Assembly: GCF_009026825.1 (NCBI RefSeq)
Contig: NZ_CP045032.1
Span: forward strand, 930,001 to 994,000
DNA: 64,000 nt
Reading direction: 5' to 3'
From: Corynebacterium urogenitale
Lineage (GTDB): Bacteria; Actinomycetota; Actinomycetes; Mycobacteriales; Mycobacteriaceae
A program made the translations under genes and the position numbers. Position 1 is the stretch's first letter; the number at the start of each line of letters is the position of its first letter. The notes below the pieces were generated by a model. That model did not search any database, was not told where the DNA came from, and was given only the letters and a program-made list of their open reading frames with translations. Shown in pieces: positions 37,806 to 48,016 of this stretch.

Positions 37806-38113
37806 CGGAGAATCTGCTATTCGACACTTCTAAATCTTCGGAGCATTCGGCATTAGGTAGGTTCAGTCCGTTGGAAACCCGGTCACAGCGATTGATCGTT
37901 GTCGGGAGCTACAGTCTGGGCCAGCGACCTTCTGCTCGCAGAGTCTCTCCTAAGGCCTGCGAGTGCGAATGTCCCAAACAGCCCCAACCCTTGGGGCGTA
38001 ACGTCACATCAGTCACATTGTCCTGGGAAAATCAATTTGCAGTGGTTGTGCATGGGGCTAATTGGGACATTGACGCATCGAACCAGCGTTGCGGGCTTAC
38101 GTTGAGACACACT

Positions 38114-38193
38114 GTTCGCCCAACGAAGCGGCAGCTCGCCCAACGAAGCGTTTGTTCGACCTATGAAGCGTCTGTTCGGCCTACGGTAAACGC
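38114..38193. repeat. 20-bp tandem repeat, three to four units
   Basis: Units start at 38114, 38134, 38154 and 38174 with core GTTCGCCCAACGAAGCG. The first two cores differ at one position, the third diverges further and the fourth is half degraded. It ends about 25 bases before the -10 box of the next gene. Confidence 0.8.
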
Positions 38194-38216
38194 ATGCCGT
38201 CGGGCGAGTGAAGGAT

Positions 38217-38222
38217 TAGAGT
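38217..38222 (+). promoter_or_regulatory. -10 box of the small gene at 38230 (leaderless)
   Basis: TAGAGT, 7 bases before ATG 38230. It decides this start over the in-frame GTG at 38221, which lies within the box. Confidence 0.6.
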
Positions 38223-38229
38223 GGCCACG

Positions 38230-38610
38230 ATGCGTAGATTTCCATGGAGCGACGATTTTTGGACTCCCAGCGAACAGGCGATGCACGCCACCAGCGAGGG
38301 GCAGGTGTATAGCGTGCGAGTCGCCGTAGATCCCGCTGGCGCGCTGCCTGCACTCTGGCAGCGACTGTCTGGTGAGCTTGCAAAAGGTGAAGCATCAGGC
38401 GATGAGGAAGGCCAGAAGCTCTACGATGGCGGATCTACCTTGACGATTGCTGATGCTGGGTGCATCGACATCGTGAGCGGGGGAGAGGATGTTCTCGATT
38501 CGCTGAGCTGGTCGATCAACCAGACACTACCCGAGGCCGCTGCGACTATGGATACCCCTGTAGCGCTGAAAGTCGTTACAGAGGGGTACCCGCCCCTGTC
38601 TAAGTCCTAG
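38230..38610 (+). CDS. Hypothetical protein, 126 residues
   Basis: A small acidic soluble protein (MRRFPWSDDFWTPSEQAMH to GYPPLSKS) without a recognised family. It has Trp-rich N-terminal residues and a central LTIADAGCIDIVSGGEDVLDSL stretch. ATG 38230 follows TAGAGT by 7 bases, predicting a leaderless mRNA. The end of the gene forms half of a GC-rich hairpin. It is convergent with the Pit transporter. Function unknown. Confidence 0.7.
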   Translation: MRRFPWSDDFWTPSEQAMHATSEGQVYSVRVAVDPAGALPALWQRLSGELAKGEASGDEEGQKLYDGGSTLTIADAGCIDIVSGGEDVLDSLSWSINQTLPEAAATMDTPVALKVVTEGYPPLSKS

Positions 38611-38626
38611 ATTGGACAGGGGCGGG
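38589..38626 (+). terminator. GC-rich hairpin at the end of the small gene
   Basis: CCCGCCCCTGTC (38589-38600) and GACAGGGGCGGG (38615-38626) form a perfect 12-bp stem with a 14-base loop; the left arm is inside the coding region. No long T-run follows, so it may act as a weak terminator or mRNA stabiliser. Confidence 0.6.
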
Positions 38627-38742
38627 GTTGTTCACCTGAGGGAGTACATGTGCGGGAGTGTTCTACTTTCCGCACCGGGGCAGCGCTTGAGTCAGGAGCC
38701 TGATCTACGGTAACTCCCGAAATTGGGTTCTGGCCTCCTGTA

Positions 38743-40353
38743 CTAGAACAGCACGCGCAGGATGGAGACGGTGACCGCGGCAATCGCCGCGGATGCCGGC
38801 AGGGTGATGACCCAAGCCAGTGCGATCGGTTTCATCAGTCCCCAGTTGGCAGCGCGGTTGACTAGGCCCACGCCCAGCACTGCGCCGATGAGGATGTGCG
38901 TGGAAGAAACTGGCAGTCCCATGACGGAAGCGGCCATGACCACGCCCGCGGCGGCCAATTCAGCGGCAAAGCCGGAGGAAGGGTGGATCTTCGTCAGCCC
39001 AGACCCGACAGTCTTGATCACGAAGCGGCCTACAAACCACAGGCCCGAAATTAGCGCGATGCCCATAGCGATGAGCACGGCCATCGGGACAGCAACCTCA
39101 TCGTGAACCTCGCCCGTCTTGAGGACATCCAACACGGCGACGAATGGGCCGAGGGCGTTGGCGATGTCATTCGCACCGTGGGAGAAGGCGAATGCCGACG
39201 CCGTAAACACCTGCATCCAGGAAAACAGTACGAAGGTCGAACGGCTGAGGGTGTGGCGCTTGAGCGTGCGCGCGAAGATGAACACGGCCATCCACACCAC
39301 TGCACCGATCATCCCCATGAGCATGACGTTCTGCAGAGCGGTGAGGTGCAGATTTGTCTTCGACAACCCCTTGAAGAGCATCATGGCGGCAATGATGATG
39401 GCGCCGAGGGATGCTAGCAGCGGAACCCAGTGCTCCAGTGCGCGGTGGGCCTGGACCTGATCCATCTCCTTATTGATGTTGTGGAGTTCGCGGTAGTAGT
39501 CGGATTCCAACTGGGAAGGGTCGTAGTCGTTTTCTGCGAAGAGAACGGCATCGCGTGCCATAGCGTTGGTGTACGACACGCGCTGAAGCTCGGTCATGCG
39601 CGAGTAGCGGTGATCGTGCTCGTTACGAAGCTCGGCTTTGCGGGTGCGGATTTTGCGCAGCTTTTCGTCCGCGGCGTCGTTATAGACGAGGATGGATTTC
39701 TTGATCCAGCGGAAAAGAAGGTAGGCGCACAGGCCACCGAGCAGAGGGGAAAGTACCCAGGAAATTGCGATGGTGCCAATGCCACCCCACTGCACCATGC
39801 TCAATCCGCCCTTGCCCGTGATGAAGCCTACGGTCAAAGCAGCACCAACGATGCCACCGACGATAGAGTGAGTCGTCGACACCGGCCAGCCCATGCGGGT
39901 AGCAATGAGTAGCCACACCGCTGCTCCCAGCAGGGAGGACATCATGATGTAGACGAATTCCATCGGATCCAAGCCATCGATCGCTTGGAGATCAACGATG
40001 CCGGAGCGCACAGTGTCCGTCACGGCGCCACCCGCGAGAACGGCGCCTGAAACCTCGAAGATTGCGGCGATGATGAGCGCCTGCTTCATCGTGAGCGTCT
40101 TCGCGCCAACGGAAGTTCCGAAGGAGTTGGCGACGTCATTGCCGCCGATGTTGAACGCCATGAAGAAAGCGAAGAGGATCGCGCAGATCAGCAGGATCTT
40201 GTTTGTGCCGTCGGCGGACTGACTGTTGCCCCAGAATATAAAGGCAATGAGCGTGATAGCGGCGAGTAAGCCGAAGCTTAGGTGCCAAATCCAGTCGGTG
40301 TTCTTGCCTTTGGGCGGCAGGAAATTAGGAGTCTCAGTCGTGGAGGTAGACAA
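38743..40353 (-). CDS. pit: Inorganic phosphate transporter, Pit family
   Basis: 536 residues, about 11-12 membrane helices in two homologous halves. The family signatures are [22 protein letters not shown] in the N-terminal half and [18 protein letters not shown] in the C-terminal half, each containing the GND/GAND motif, and [19 protein letters not shown] and [17 protein letters not shown] long charged loop lies near residues 215-300. It imports phosphate with protons or divalent metal-phosphate. The start is TTG at 40353, supported by AAGGAA 6 bases upstream. The 289-base gap before polA has only short GC-rich near-repeats (CTTTGGCTC, CTTGGCTCC around 40555-40580). Confidence 0.94.
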   Translation of the reverse strand: MSTSTTETPNFLPPKGKNTDWIWHLSFGLLAAITLIAFIFWGNSQSADGTNKILLICAILFAFFMAFNIGGNDVANSFGTSVGAKTLTMKQALIIAAIFEVSGAVLAGGAVTDTVRSGIVDLQAIDGLDPMEFVYIMMSSLLGAAVWLLIATRMGWPVSTTHSIVGGIVGAALTVGFITGKGGLSMVQWGGIGTIAISWVLSPLLGGLCAYLLFRWIKKSILVYNDAADEKLRKIRTRKAELRNEHDHRYSRMTELQRVSYTNAMARDAVLFAENDYDPSQLESDYYRELHNINKEMDQVQAHRALEHWVPLLASLGAIIIAAMMLFKGLSKTNLHLTALQNVMLMGMIGAVVWMAVFIFARTLKRHTLSRSTFVLFSWMQVFTASAFAFSHGANDIANALGPFVAVLDVLKTGEVHDEVAVPMAVLIAMGIALISGLWFVGRFVIKTVGSGLTKIHPSSGFAAELAAAGVVMAASVMGLPVSSTHILIGAVLGVGLVNRAANWGLMKPIALAWVITLPASAAIAAVTVSILRVLF

Positions 40354-40628
40354 TCGGAGTTCCTTGAACGTCAGCGGGCTACACCAGGGTGGGGTGAGCC
40401 CCTCAAAGAGAATGGAAAGTTAAGGTCGAGAGGAAATTACGACGAGCAGGTGAACAGAAAGTTAATTCGAGGGAGAGGTTGGGTAAACCTTGCTTTCGGG
40501 AGTCTGACCATTGGGACCTACCCAGCTTTGCGGTCGCACATCCTAGCTCCGCGAACTTTGGCTCTACATACCTTGGCTCCGGGGCACCCCGGCCCAGCCC
40601 AACCGGATCCACCGGCGCCTAGATCTAC

Positions 40629-40634
40629 TACACT
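40629..40634 (+). promoter_or_regulatory. -10 box of polA (leaderless)
   Basis: TACACT, 8 bases before ATG 40643. No ribosome site is visible. Confidence 0.6.
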
Positions 40635-40642
40635 CGGGCAAC

Positions 40643-43252
40643 ATGACAACCGAAGGTTCCGCTGCGCCCTCCTCCCGCTCTAAGCTGCTTCTGCTCGACG
40701 GCCACTCCCTGGCTTTCCGTGCGTTTTACGCCCTTCCCGCGCAGAACTTTTCCACCACCGGTGGCCAGCACACGAACGCCGTTTACGGTTTCCTCGGAAT
40801 GTTTCTAGGGCTCATGGAGAAGGAGCAGCCTACTCACGTCGCAGCGGCCTTCGACCTTTCCGGCCCCACCTTCCGCGAGGAGCAATTCCCGGCATACAAA
40901 GCTCAGCGCCCGTCGACGCCGGAGGAGTTCAAGGGTCAGATCGGCCTGATTCGCAAGGCGCTGAAATCCCTGGGAATCATCACCCTCGACAAAGAGTCAT
41001 ACGAGGCAGATGACATCATTGCCACCCTCGCCACCCGGGGTCACGCAGAGGGCATGCAGACCCTCATCTGTACGGGTGACCGTGACTCGCTGCAGCTCGT
41101 GACCGATGATGTCACCGTGCTCTACACCCTCAAGGGCGTTTCCGAACTACACCGGTTCACGCCCGAGGCCGTGGAGGAAAAATACGGTGTCACCCCGGCC
41201 CAGTACCCCGACTTGGCAGCACTTCGTGGTGATACCTCGGACAATATGCCGGGGGTACCTGGTGTCGGCCCAAAGACGGCGCAGAAATGGATCACGCAGT
41301 ACGGAAGCCTAGATGCCGTCATTGACTCAATGGACGAGATCAAAGGCAAGGTTGGCCAGTCTCTTCGTGACCACATTGAGAACGTCAAGCTCAACCGCGC
41401 GATCACCGAAATGGTGCGCGATCTCGATGTTGTGGGGGAGTTGGAAACTCTCAAGCCGGCGGAGGTCGATGCCAATGAGGCCCTTGCCGTCTTTGAGGAA
41501 CTGCAGTTCGGAGCGACCCTGCGCAACCGTGCCTTCCGCACGCTCGGCGTGGAATTTGAGGACACAGCCCAGGTACCCATCACCCGGGAAGAGCCGAAGG
41601 CAGGCAAACTCGGCGCTTGGCTGAAGAAGCGGGGAGCGGTGGCTGTTGACGTCGCGGGAGAGCAGCTAGGCTTCCTCGACAAGGACAACGTGGGCGTGGT
41701 GCTCGACCTTGCAGACGTCGATCCGAAGGACGAAACTGCGCTGCGCGAGTGGCTTGCCGACCCATCGCGGAAGAAGTGGTTCCACGATACGAAGGCTTCT
41801 TTCCATACTCTCCAAGCGCAGGGGCTCGAGCTGGACGGCGTGGAGCATGACACCTCCCTCGCCGCTTACCTTTTAAGGCCCGACGTCAGGACTGGCGGGC
41901 TGGGCGACGTGCTCCAGCGTCACGCGGGTCGCGAGCTGGGGGAGAACGCCGGGCCGCTGGAGCGGGCTCAAGCAGTAGCGGAGTTGGTGCGTACCCTCAA
42001 CCCTGAGCTGGAGGCTGCCGGCGCTAGCGAGCTGTACTTCGATATGGAGGTGCCGCTGAGCCTGATTCTGGCGCGAATGGAGCACCTTGGTATCGCAGTG
42101 GATTCCACAATGTTGGAAGAGCTCAGTGACGATTATGGGGCGAAGCTCGATACCGAGATCGCTGCGGCGCGTGAAATAGCGGGTGATCCCAAGCTGAACC
42201 TTTCCAGCCCGAAACAGCTGCAGAAGGTGTTGTTCGAGGATTTCGATCTGCCCAAGACAAAGAAAACCAAAACGGGCTATTCCACGGCTGCTGGCGAGTT
42301 GGAGAAACTCGCGGCGCAGACCAATCACCCGTTCCTTGCGCACCTCATGGCGCACCGTGAGTACCAGAAAATGAAGTCTACGATTGATGGGCTCATTGAA
42401 GCGGTGCAAGACGATGGACGGATTCACACCACCTTCAACCAGAAGGGTGCCGCTACGGGACGCCTGAGCTCCTCCGACCCGAACCTGCAGAACATTCCGG
42501 TGCGTACCGAAGCGGGCCGGCGCATTCGTGGCGCGTTCAAGGTTGGGGAAGGCTTTGAAACTCTCTTGACCGCAGACTATTCGCAGATTGAGATGCGCGT
42601 GATGGCACACCTGTCTGAGGATGCGGGGCTCATCGAGGCGTATACAGCTGGTGAGGACCTCCACAACTACGTGGGAGCGAAGGTGTTCGATGTACCAGTT
42701 GATGAGGTGACCCCGGAGCTGCGTCGCAAGGTCAAGGCCCTGTCCTATGGTTTGGTGTACGGACTGTCAGCGTTTGGCTTGTCCCAGCAGCTAAAGATCA
42801 GCGCTGGCGAGGCCAAGGGGATTATGGAGAATTACTTCCAGCGTTTCGGCGGGGTCAAGCGCTACCTCGACCATGTGGTGGAAGTGGCAAAGGAAAACGG
42901 CTACACGTCCACTCTGTTTGGCCGCCGTCGTTATCTGCCGGAGCTCAATTCCTCCAACCGTGTGGCTAGGGAGAATGCGGAACGCGCGGCGCTCAACGCT
43001 CCTATTCAAGGAACTGCCGCGGATATTATCAAGCTCGCGATGCTGCGCGTAGATCGAGCAATCAAGGAAGAAGGTTTGAACTCACGCGTGTTGTTGCAGG
43101 TTCACGATGAGCTTGTGGTGGAGGTGGCTCTGGGTGAGCTGGATCGCGTGCGGGAGTTAGTCACCCGTGAAATGGATTCTGCTGTTGCGCTGCGCGTTCC
43201 TCTTGATGTCTCTGCGGGTTCAGGAGAGGACTGGGATCAGGCTGCCCACTAG
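40643..43252 (+). CDS. polA: DNA polymerase I
   Basis: 869 residues. The N-terminal 5'-nuclease has LLLLDGHSLAFRAFYAL, the metal-binding TGDRDSLQLV and LRGDTSDNMPGVPGVG. The middle 3'-5' exonuclease domain lacks the usual DxE metal pair (the first motif reads AVDVAGEQ), so proofreading is probably lost, as in Mycobacterium. The polymerase has LLTADYSQIEMRVMAHLS (motif A), the motif B region with KVKALSYGLVYGLSAFG, and LQVHDELVVE (motif C). It processes Okazaki fragments and repair gaps, alongside uvrB in this window. Confidence 0.97.
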   Translation: MTTEGSAAPSSRSKLLLLDGHSLAFRAFYALPAQNFSTTGGQHTNAVYGFLGMFLGLMEKEQPTHVAAAFDLSGPTFREEQFPAYKAQRPSTPEEFKGQIGLIRKALKSLGIITLDKESYEADDIIATLATRGHAEGMQTLICTGDRDSLQLVTDDVTVLYTLKGVSELHRFTPEAVEEKYGVTPAQYPDLAALRGDTSDNMPGVPGVGPKTAQKWITQYGSLDAVIDSMDEIKGKVGQSLRDHIENVKLNRAITEMVRDLDVVGELETLKPAEVDANEALAVFEELQFGATLRNRAFRTLGVEFEDTAQVPITREEPKAGKLGAWLKKRGAVAVDVAGEQLGFLDKDNVGVVLDLADVDPKDETALREWLADPSRKKWFHDTKASFHTLQAQGLELDGVEHDTSLAAYLLRPDVRTGGLGDVLQRHAGRELGENAGPLERAQAVAELVRTLNPELEAAGASELYFDMEVPLSLILARMEHLGIAVDSTMLEELSDDYGAKLDTEIAAAREIAGDPKLNLSSPKQLQKVLFEDFDLPKTKKTKTGYSTAAGELEKLAAQTNHPFLAHLMAHREYQKMKSTIDGLIEAVQDDGRIHTTFNQKGAATGRLSSSDPNLQNIPVRTEAGRRIRGAFKVGEGFETLLTADYSQIEMRVMAHLSEDAGLIEAYTAGEDLHNYVGAKVFDVPVDEVTPELRRKVKALSYGLVYGLSAFGLSQQLKISAGEAKGIMENYFQRFGGVKRYLDHVVEVAKENGYTSTLFGRRRYLPELNSSNRVARENAERAALNAPIQGTAADIIKLAMLRVDRAIKEEGLNSRVLLQVHDELVVEVALGELDRVRELVTREMDSAVALRVPLDVSAGSGEDWDQAAH

Positions 43253-43324
43253 GGGTTCATGTGACGGGCCCGCTCCTCAGCCTCTTTCTCCTCAACCTTT
43301 GAGGATGACGTGTCGCTCAACCCC

Positions 43325-44266
<942 letters not shown>

Positions 44267-44272
44267 TCGTCC

Positions 44273-44278
44273 AGATTA
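44273..44278 (-). promoter_or_regulatory. -10 box of the DUF368 gene (leaderless)
   Basis: TAATCT on the minus strand, 6 bases before ATG 44266. Confidence 0.5.
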
Positions 44279-44350
44279 ATTGATGATGCTAGTTTAGCGG
44301 GGACGTGGGGTTCGGCATGTTTGCGCAGGCCATGGGGGTAGTGTACGGTC

Positions 44351-44579
44351 TACTATGTTGTGTGCCTGGGGACTTTCTGGTGCCTGCCTCATCAGCCCTG
44401 CTACGTGTGCGTCTTATATTTATACGACGCCTCAGGCCAGCGGCCTGAAGGTTGGTGTGTGAAATCCCTAGAAAGTGCTTACTCATGGACTGCCCATGCG
44501 CAGTTCAATAGTGCTTTCACAAGGTACGCCGGAGTAACTGTCCATCTCTATTTCTATCCGTTTCGGAGACTTCTACTAC
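44351..44579 (+). promoter_or_regulatory. rpsA promoter and structured 5' leader
   Basis: TACTAT (44351-44356) is the likely -10 box, giving a leader of about 215 bases, unlike the many leaderless genes around it. It contains GCGTC...GACGC (44409-44430) with an inner TATA/TATA stem, and a perfect TCAGGCC-AGC-GGCCTGA hairpin (44432-44448). The ribosome site GGAG lies about 11 bases before the ATG. No other gene is seen in 44267-44579. Confidence 0.6.
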
Positions 44580-46043
44580 ATGTCCACCAACAACGTCCCT
44601 CAGGTAGCCATCAACGACATCGGCTCCGCTGAGGATTTCCTCGCTGCAATCGACGCCACCATCAAGTACTTCAACGATGGTGACATTGTCGAAGGCACCG
44701 TCGTCAAGGTCGATCACGACGAGGTCCTTCTGGACATCGGCTACAAGACCGAGGGTGTAATCCCATCCCGTGAGCTGTCCATCAAGCACGACGTAGACCC
44801 AAGCGAGGTCGTAGAGGTCGGCGACGAGATTGACGCTCTGGTTCTCACCAAGGAGGACAAGGAAGGTCGCCTGATCCTGTCCAAGAAGCGTGCTCAGTAC
44901 GAGCGTGCGTGGGGCGCCATCGAGGAGCTCAAGGAGAAGGACGAGCCTGTCACCGGTACCGTCATCGAGGTCGTCAAGGGCGGCCTGATCCTGGACATCG
45001 GCCTGCGTGGCTTCCTCCCAGCTTCCCTCGTCGAGATGCGTCGCGTCCGCGACCTGCAGCCGTACATCGGCCAGGAGATCGAGGCCAAGATCATCGAGCT
45101 GGACAAGCACCGCAACAACGTTGTGCTGTCCCGCCGTGCATGGCTCGAGCAGACCCAGTCCGAGGTTCGCTCCGAGTTCCTGCACCAGCTGCAGAAGGGC
45201 CAGGTCCGCAAGGGCGTTGTGTCCTCCATCGTCAACTTTGGTGCCTTCGTGGACCTGGGTGGCGTAGACGGCCTGGTGCACGTTTCCGAGCTGTCTTGGA
45301 AGCACATCGATCACCCATCTGAGGTTGTCACCGTCGGTGACGAGGTCACCGTTGAGGTTCTGGATGTGGATCTGGATCGCGAGCGCGTGTCCCTGTCCCT
45401 GAAGGCAACCCAGGAGGATCCATGGCGCGTCTTCGCCCGCACTCACGCCATCGGCCAGATCGTTCCGGGCAAGGTCACCAAGCTGGTCCCATTCGGTGCA
45501 TTCGTCCGCGTGGACGAGGGCATCGAGGGCCTGGTTCACATCTCCGAGCTGGCTGAGCGCCACGTTGAGGTCCCAGACCAGGTTGTCACTGTTGGCCAGG
45601 ACGCAATGGTCAAGGTGATCGACATCGACCTCGAGCGTCGTCGCATCTCTCTGTCCCTCAAGCAGGCTGACGAGGATTACACCGAGGAGTTCGACCCATC
45701 CAAGTACGGCATGGCTGACTCCTACGACGAGCAGGGCAACTACATCTTCCCTGAGGGCTTCGACCCAGAGACCAACGAGTGGCTCGAGGGCTACGACGAG
45801 CAGCGCACCGAGTGGGAGAACCGCTACGCTGAGGCTGAGCGTCGTCACCAGCTGCACACCGCTCAGATTGAGCGCAACCGTGCCGCTGCCGCTGAGGCTG
45901 CTGCTAACGGTGAGGGTGGCTACTCCTCCGAGTCCAGCGCCTCCTCCGCTCCGTCCGAGAGCTCCGCGTCCGACGCCGGAACCTTGGCTTCCGATGAGCA
46001 GCTCGCCGCACTGCGTGAGAAGCTCGCTGGTGGCGCAGAGTAA
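44580..46043 (+). CDS. rpsA: 30S ribosomal protein S1
   Basis: 487 residues with four S1 RNA-binding domains: starting about residues 35 (GDIVEGTVVKVDHDEVLLDIG), 120 (VTGTVIEVVKGGLILDIGLRG), 205 (GVVSSIVNFGAFVDLGGVDG) and 292 (GKVTKLVPFGAFVRVDEGIE). The C-terminal 110 residues are acidic, then Ser/Ala-rich, as in other actinobacterial S1 proteins. It helps ribosomes bind structured leadered mRNAs, which is less needed for leaderless ones. It ends with a strong terminator. Confidence 0.97.
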   Translation: MSTNNVPQVAINDIGSAEDFLAAIDATIKYFNDGDIVEGTVVKVDHDEVLLDIGYKTEGVIPSRELSIKHDVDPSEVVEVGDEIDALVLTKEDKEGRLILSKKRAQYERAWGAIEELKEKDEPVTGTVIEVVKGGLILDIGLRGFLPASLVEMRRVRDLQPYIGQEIEAKIIELDKHRNNVVLSRRAWLEQTQSEVRSEFLHQLQKGQVRKGVVSSIVNFGAFVDLGGVDGLVHVSELSWKHIDHPSEVVTVGDEVTVEVLDVDLDRERVSLSLKATQEDPWRVFARTHAIGQIVPGKVTKLVPFGAFVRVDEGIEGLVHISELAERHVEVPDQVVTVGQDAMVKVIDIDLERRRISLSLKQADEDYTEEFDPSKYGMADSYDEQGNYIFPEGFDPETNEWLEGYDEQRTEWENRYAEAERRHQLHTAQIERNRAAAAEAAANGEGGYSSESSASSAPSESSASDAGTLASDEQLAALREKLAGGAE

Positions 46044-46089
46044 AACTCTGACCACATGCCTCTAGCCAGTGCTAAGCACTGGGGCATTT

Positions 46090-46126
46090 AGCGCCCGTTC
46101 CCTGATGAAGGGAGCGGGCGCTTTTT
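46090..46126 (+). terminator. Rho-independent terminator after rpsA
   Basis: AGCGCCCGTTCCCT (46090-46103) pairs with AGGGAGCGGGCGCT (46108-46121) with one T-G wobble and a short loop, followed by TTTTTCT. Confidence 0.93.
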
Positions 46127-46195
46127 CTATTAACTTGGCGTGAATTTGCTGAGTTTCGGTAGCGTCTTATTGCTTGAGAATGCGCGTGTGCAACG

Positions 46196-47929
46196 ATGTG
46201 GAACATGGAAATTTATGCGAACGCTCGGATCTACGCCATGGCACGCGAATCCTTCGGCGGGCTGCCCGAATCGCTCAAAGGACGCGGGACTGATGCGATC
46301 AGTGCGGTGACCAAGGAAGCTCTCGTCGTTGATGGGGCACGGATCGCGTTCGTTGGTTCTTTGTCGGAGGCTCGTGATTTCGCTGAAACTGGGACGAAGG
46401 AGATTGATTGCGGTGGAGGGGTTTTGCTACCAGGCCTCGTGGACTCGCACATCCACGCCCTGGCCACTGCCGCTTCCCGTTTCGAGGTTGATCTGCGCAG
46501 TACGCGGAGCTTAGCGGAGGCGGTGCACCGTATCGCCGAGCATGCCCGTTACCTTCCCGATGGGCAGTGGGTCACTGGTGGTCGTTGGGACGCCAATACA
46601 TGGACCGACGTACACGAACCCAATAGGCAGCTTTTGGACGAACTGGTGCCAGAACGCCCCGTCGCAGTATGGTCCATCGATTTCCACACTCTGTGGCTCA
46701 ACGGAGCAGCGCTGGCGTCGATCGGAATCGACGATGACACCCCGGATCCGCGCGGCGGTCGCATTGTCCGCGACGGCAATGGCGCCGCGACCGGGGTTCT
46801 CAAGGAGGATGCGGCCACGCTCGCAGAGAGGCAGTTCCCTGTCGCAGAGCTCGAGGTGCGCGTGGAGCAGCTACGTCAAGCGCAGCAAGCCTGGCTGGCG
46901 GAAGGGATCACTGGTGTTCACGACTTCGATGGCGGGGCGGCCCGGCAAGCTTGGCGCGGCCTCAACAAGGCCGGGGATCTTCGGCTGAAGGTCGTCAAGT
47001 ACCTCCGGTTGGATGAATGGGACGACCCAGCGGTAAACGACTGGAGGACTGGAACCCGCGAGGGGACGCGCTTTTTGCAAGGAGGGCTCAAGCTCTTCTC
47101 CGATGGAGCGTTAGGTTCGCACACCTGTCACATGACGCACCCCTTTCCCCAAGTGGGGTCTGACGGTCAGCCGAACTACGGCCTTCCCATCGCCTCCGAA
47201 GACGTGCTGGCGGAGCAAATCCTCGGTGCCTATGACCGTGGAATTGGGGTGGCTATTCACGCTATCGGCGACAAGGCTAACCGCACTGTACTGCGGGCTT
47301 TCGAACGTACAGCACAACAGCGCCAGCATGCGATTGGTGTTAGTGGCCATCCGCTGCGTCCTCGACTCGAGCATGCGCAATTCGTCCAGGCCTGCGATGT
47401 ATCCCGCATGGCGCAACTCGGAGCCATCGCCTCCATGCAGCCCCGCCACTGTATTTCGGATATCCCCTTACTACCTCAGGTTGAGGGCCACCCCGGCCTT
47501 CTGGCGTATCCATGGGGCGAACTAGCATCCGCCGGCGTCGCGCTGGCGTTCGGATCCGACGCTCCCGTTGAACCGACGAATCCTTTTGTCGGAGTCTATG
47601 CAGCCATGACCCGCGCCACGATCGATGGTGACGCCTCCACGAGCTTCCAGCCAGAACGGCGTATCTCCGCCTACGATGCCATCCGAGCTCATACCTCCGG
47701 GGCCGCTTACGCTGCGGGCTTGGAAGAGGAGACCGGACAACTGGCACCAGGGATGGACGCGGATTTTATTGTGGTGGACTCGGATCCATTAGTACCTAAG
47801 CTTGGCGGGGGTTCCGGTGTTACCGGCAGTTACGAGAGTGAGGATGCGCTATTCCAGCACGCCTGCGCCGTGCGGGACACCGCCGTGCAGATGACCGTCG
47901 CTGGGGGAAAGGAGGTTCACACAATCTAG
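46196..47929 (+). CDS. Amidohydrolase-family protein (YtcJ-like)
   Basis: 577 residues. The N-terminal beta part is followed by VDSHIHALATAASRFEVDLR (metal-binding His pair), then FSDGALGSHT near residue 300, IHAIGDKANRTVLRAFE, and FGSDAPVEPTNPFVGVYAAMTR near the end, all typical of YtcJ-like exoenzyme amidohydrolases. These hydrolyse N-acyl or cyclic amides, mostly with unknown substrates. It has no signal peptide. The start is ATG 46196 or 46205, without a strong ribosome site. It is the first gene of the segment separating rpsA from coaE. Confidence 0.9.
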   Translation: MWNMEIYANARIYAMARESFGGLPESLKGRGTDAISAVTKEALVVDGARIAFVGSLSEARDFAETGTKEIDCGGGVLLPGLVDSHIHALATAASRFEVDLRSTRSLAEAVHRIAEHARYLPDGQWVTGGRWDANTWTDVHEPNRQLLDELVPERPVAVWSIDFHTLWLNGAALASIGIDDDTPDPRGGRIVRDGNGAATGVLKEDAATLAERQFPVAELEVRVEQLRQAQQAWLAEGITGVHDFDGGAARQAWRGLNKAGDLRLKVVKYLRLDEWDDPAVNDWRTGTREGTRFLQGGLKLFSDGALGSHTCHMTHPFPQVGSDGQPNYGLPIASEDVLAEQILGAYDRGIGVAIHAIGDKANRTVLRAFERTAQQRQHAIGVSGHPLRPRLEHAQFVQACDVSRMAQLGAIASMQPRHCISDIPLLPQVEGHPGLLAYPWGELASAGVALAFGSDAPVEPTNPFVGVYAAMTRATIDGDASTSFQPERRISAYDAIRAHTSGAAYAAGLEEETGQLAPGMDADFIVVDSDPLVPKLGGGSGVTGSYESEDALFQHACAVRDTAVQMTVAGGKEVHTI

Positions 47930-48016
47930 GTCACATAAACCTGACGCCCTCGCCTCGCGAAGACCACGGCCAAGGCGCGCGAATGCAAACTCATACAACT
48001 AGGAAAGTGCTAATTC

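Noticed and set aside
37790..38329. Plus-strand frame of 179 codons in the repeat gap
   Set aside because: It runs through repeats in an odd composition (rich in Arg, Cys, Ser), overlaps the better-supported small gene at 38230 and lacks a ribosome site.
44517..46055. Long minus-strand frame of 512 codons across rpsA
   Set aside because: It is the mirror of rpsA, made of Leu/Val/Asp runs caused by the strong codon bias of the ribosomal gene.
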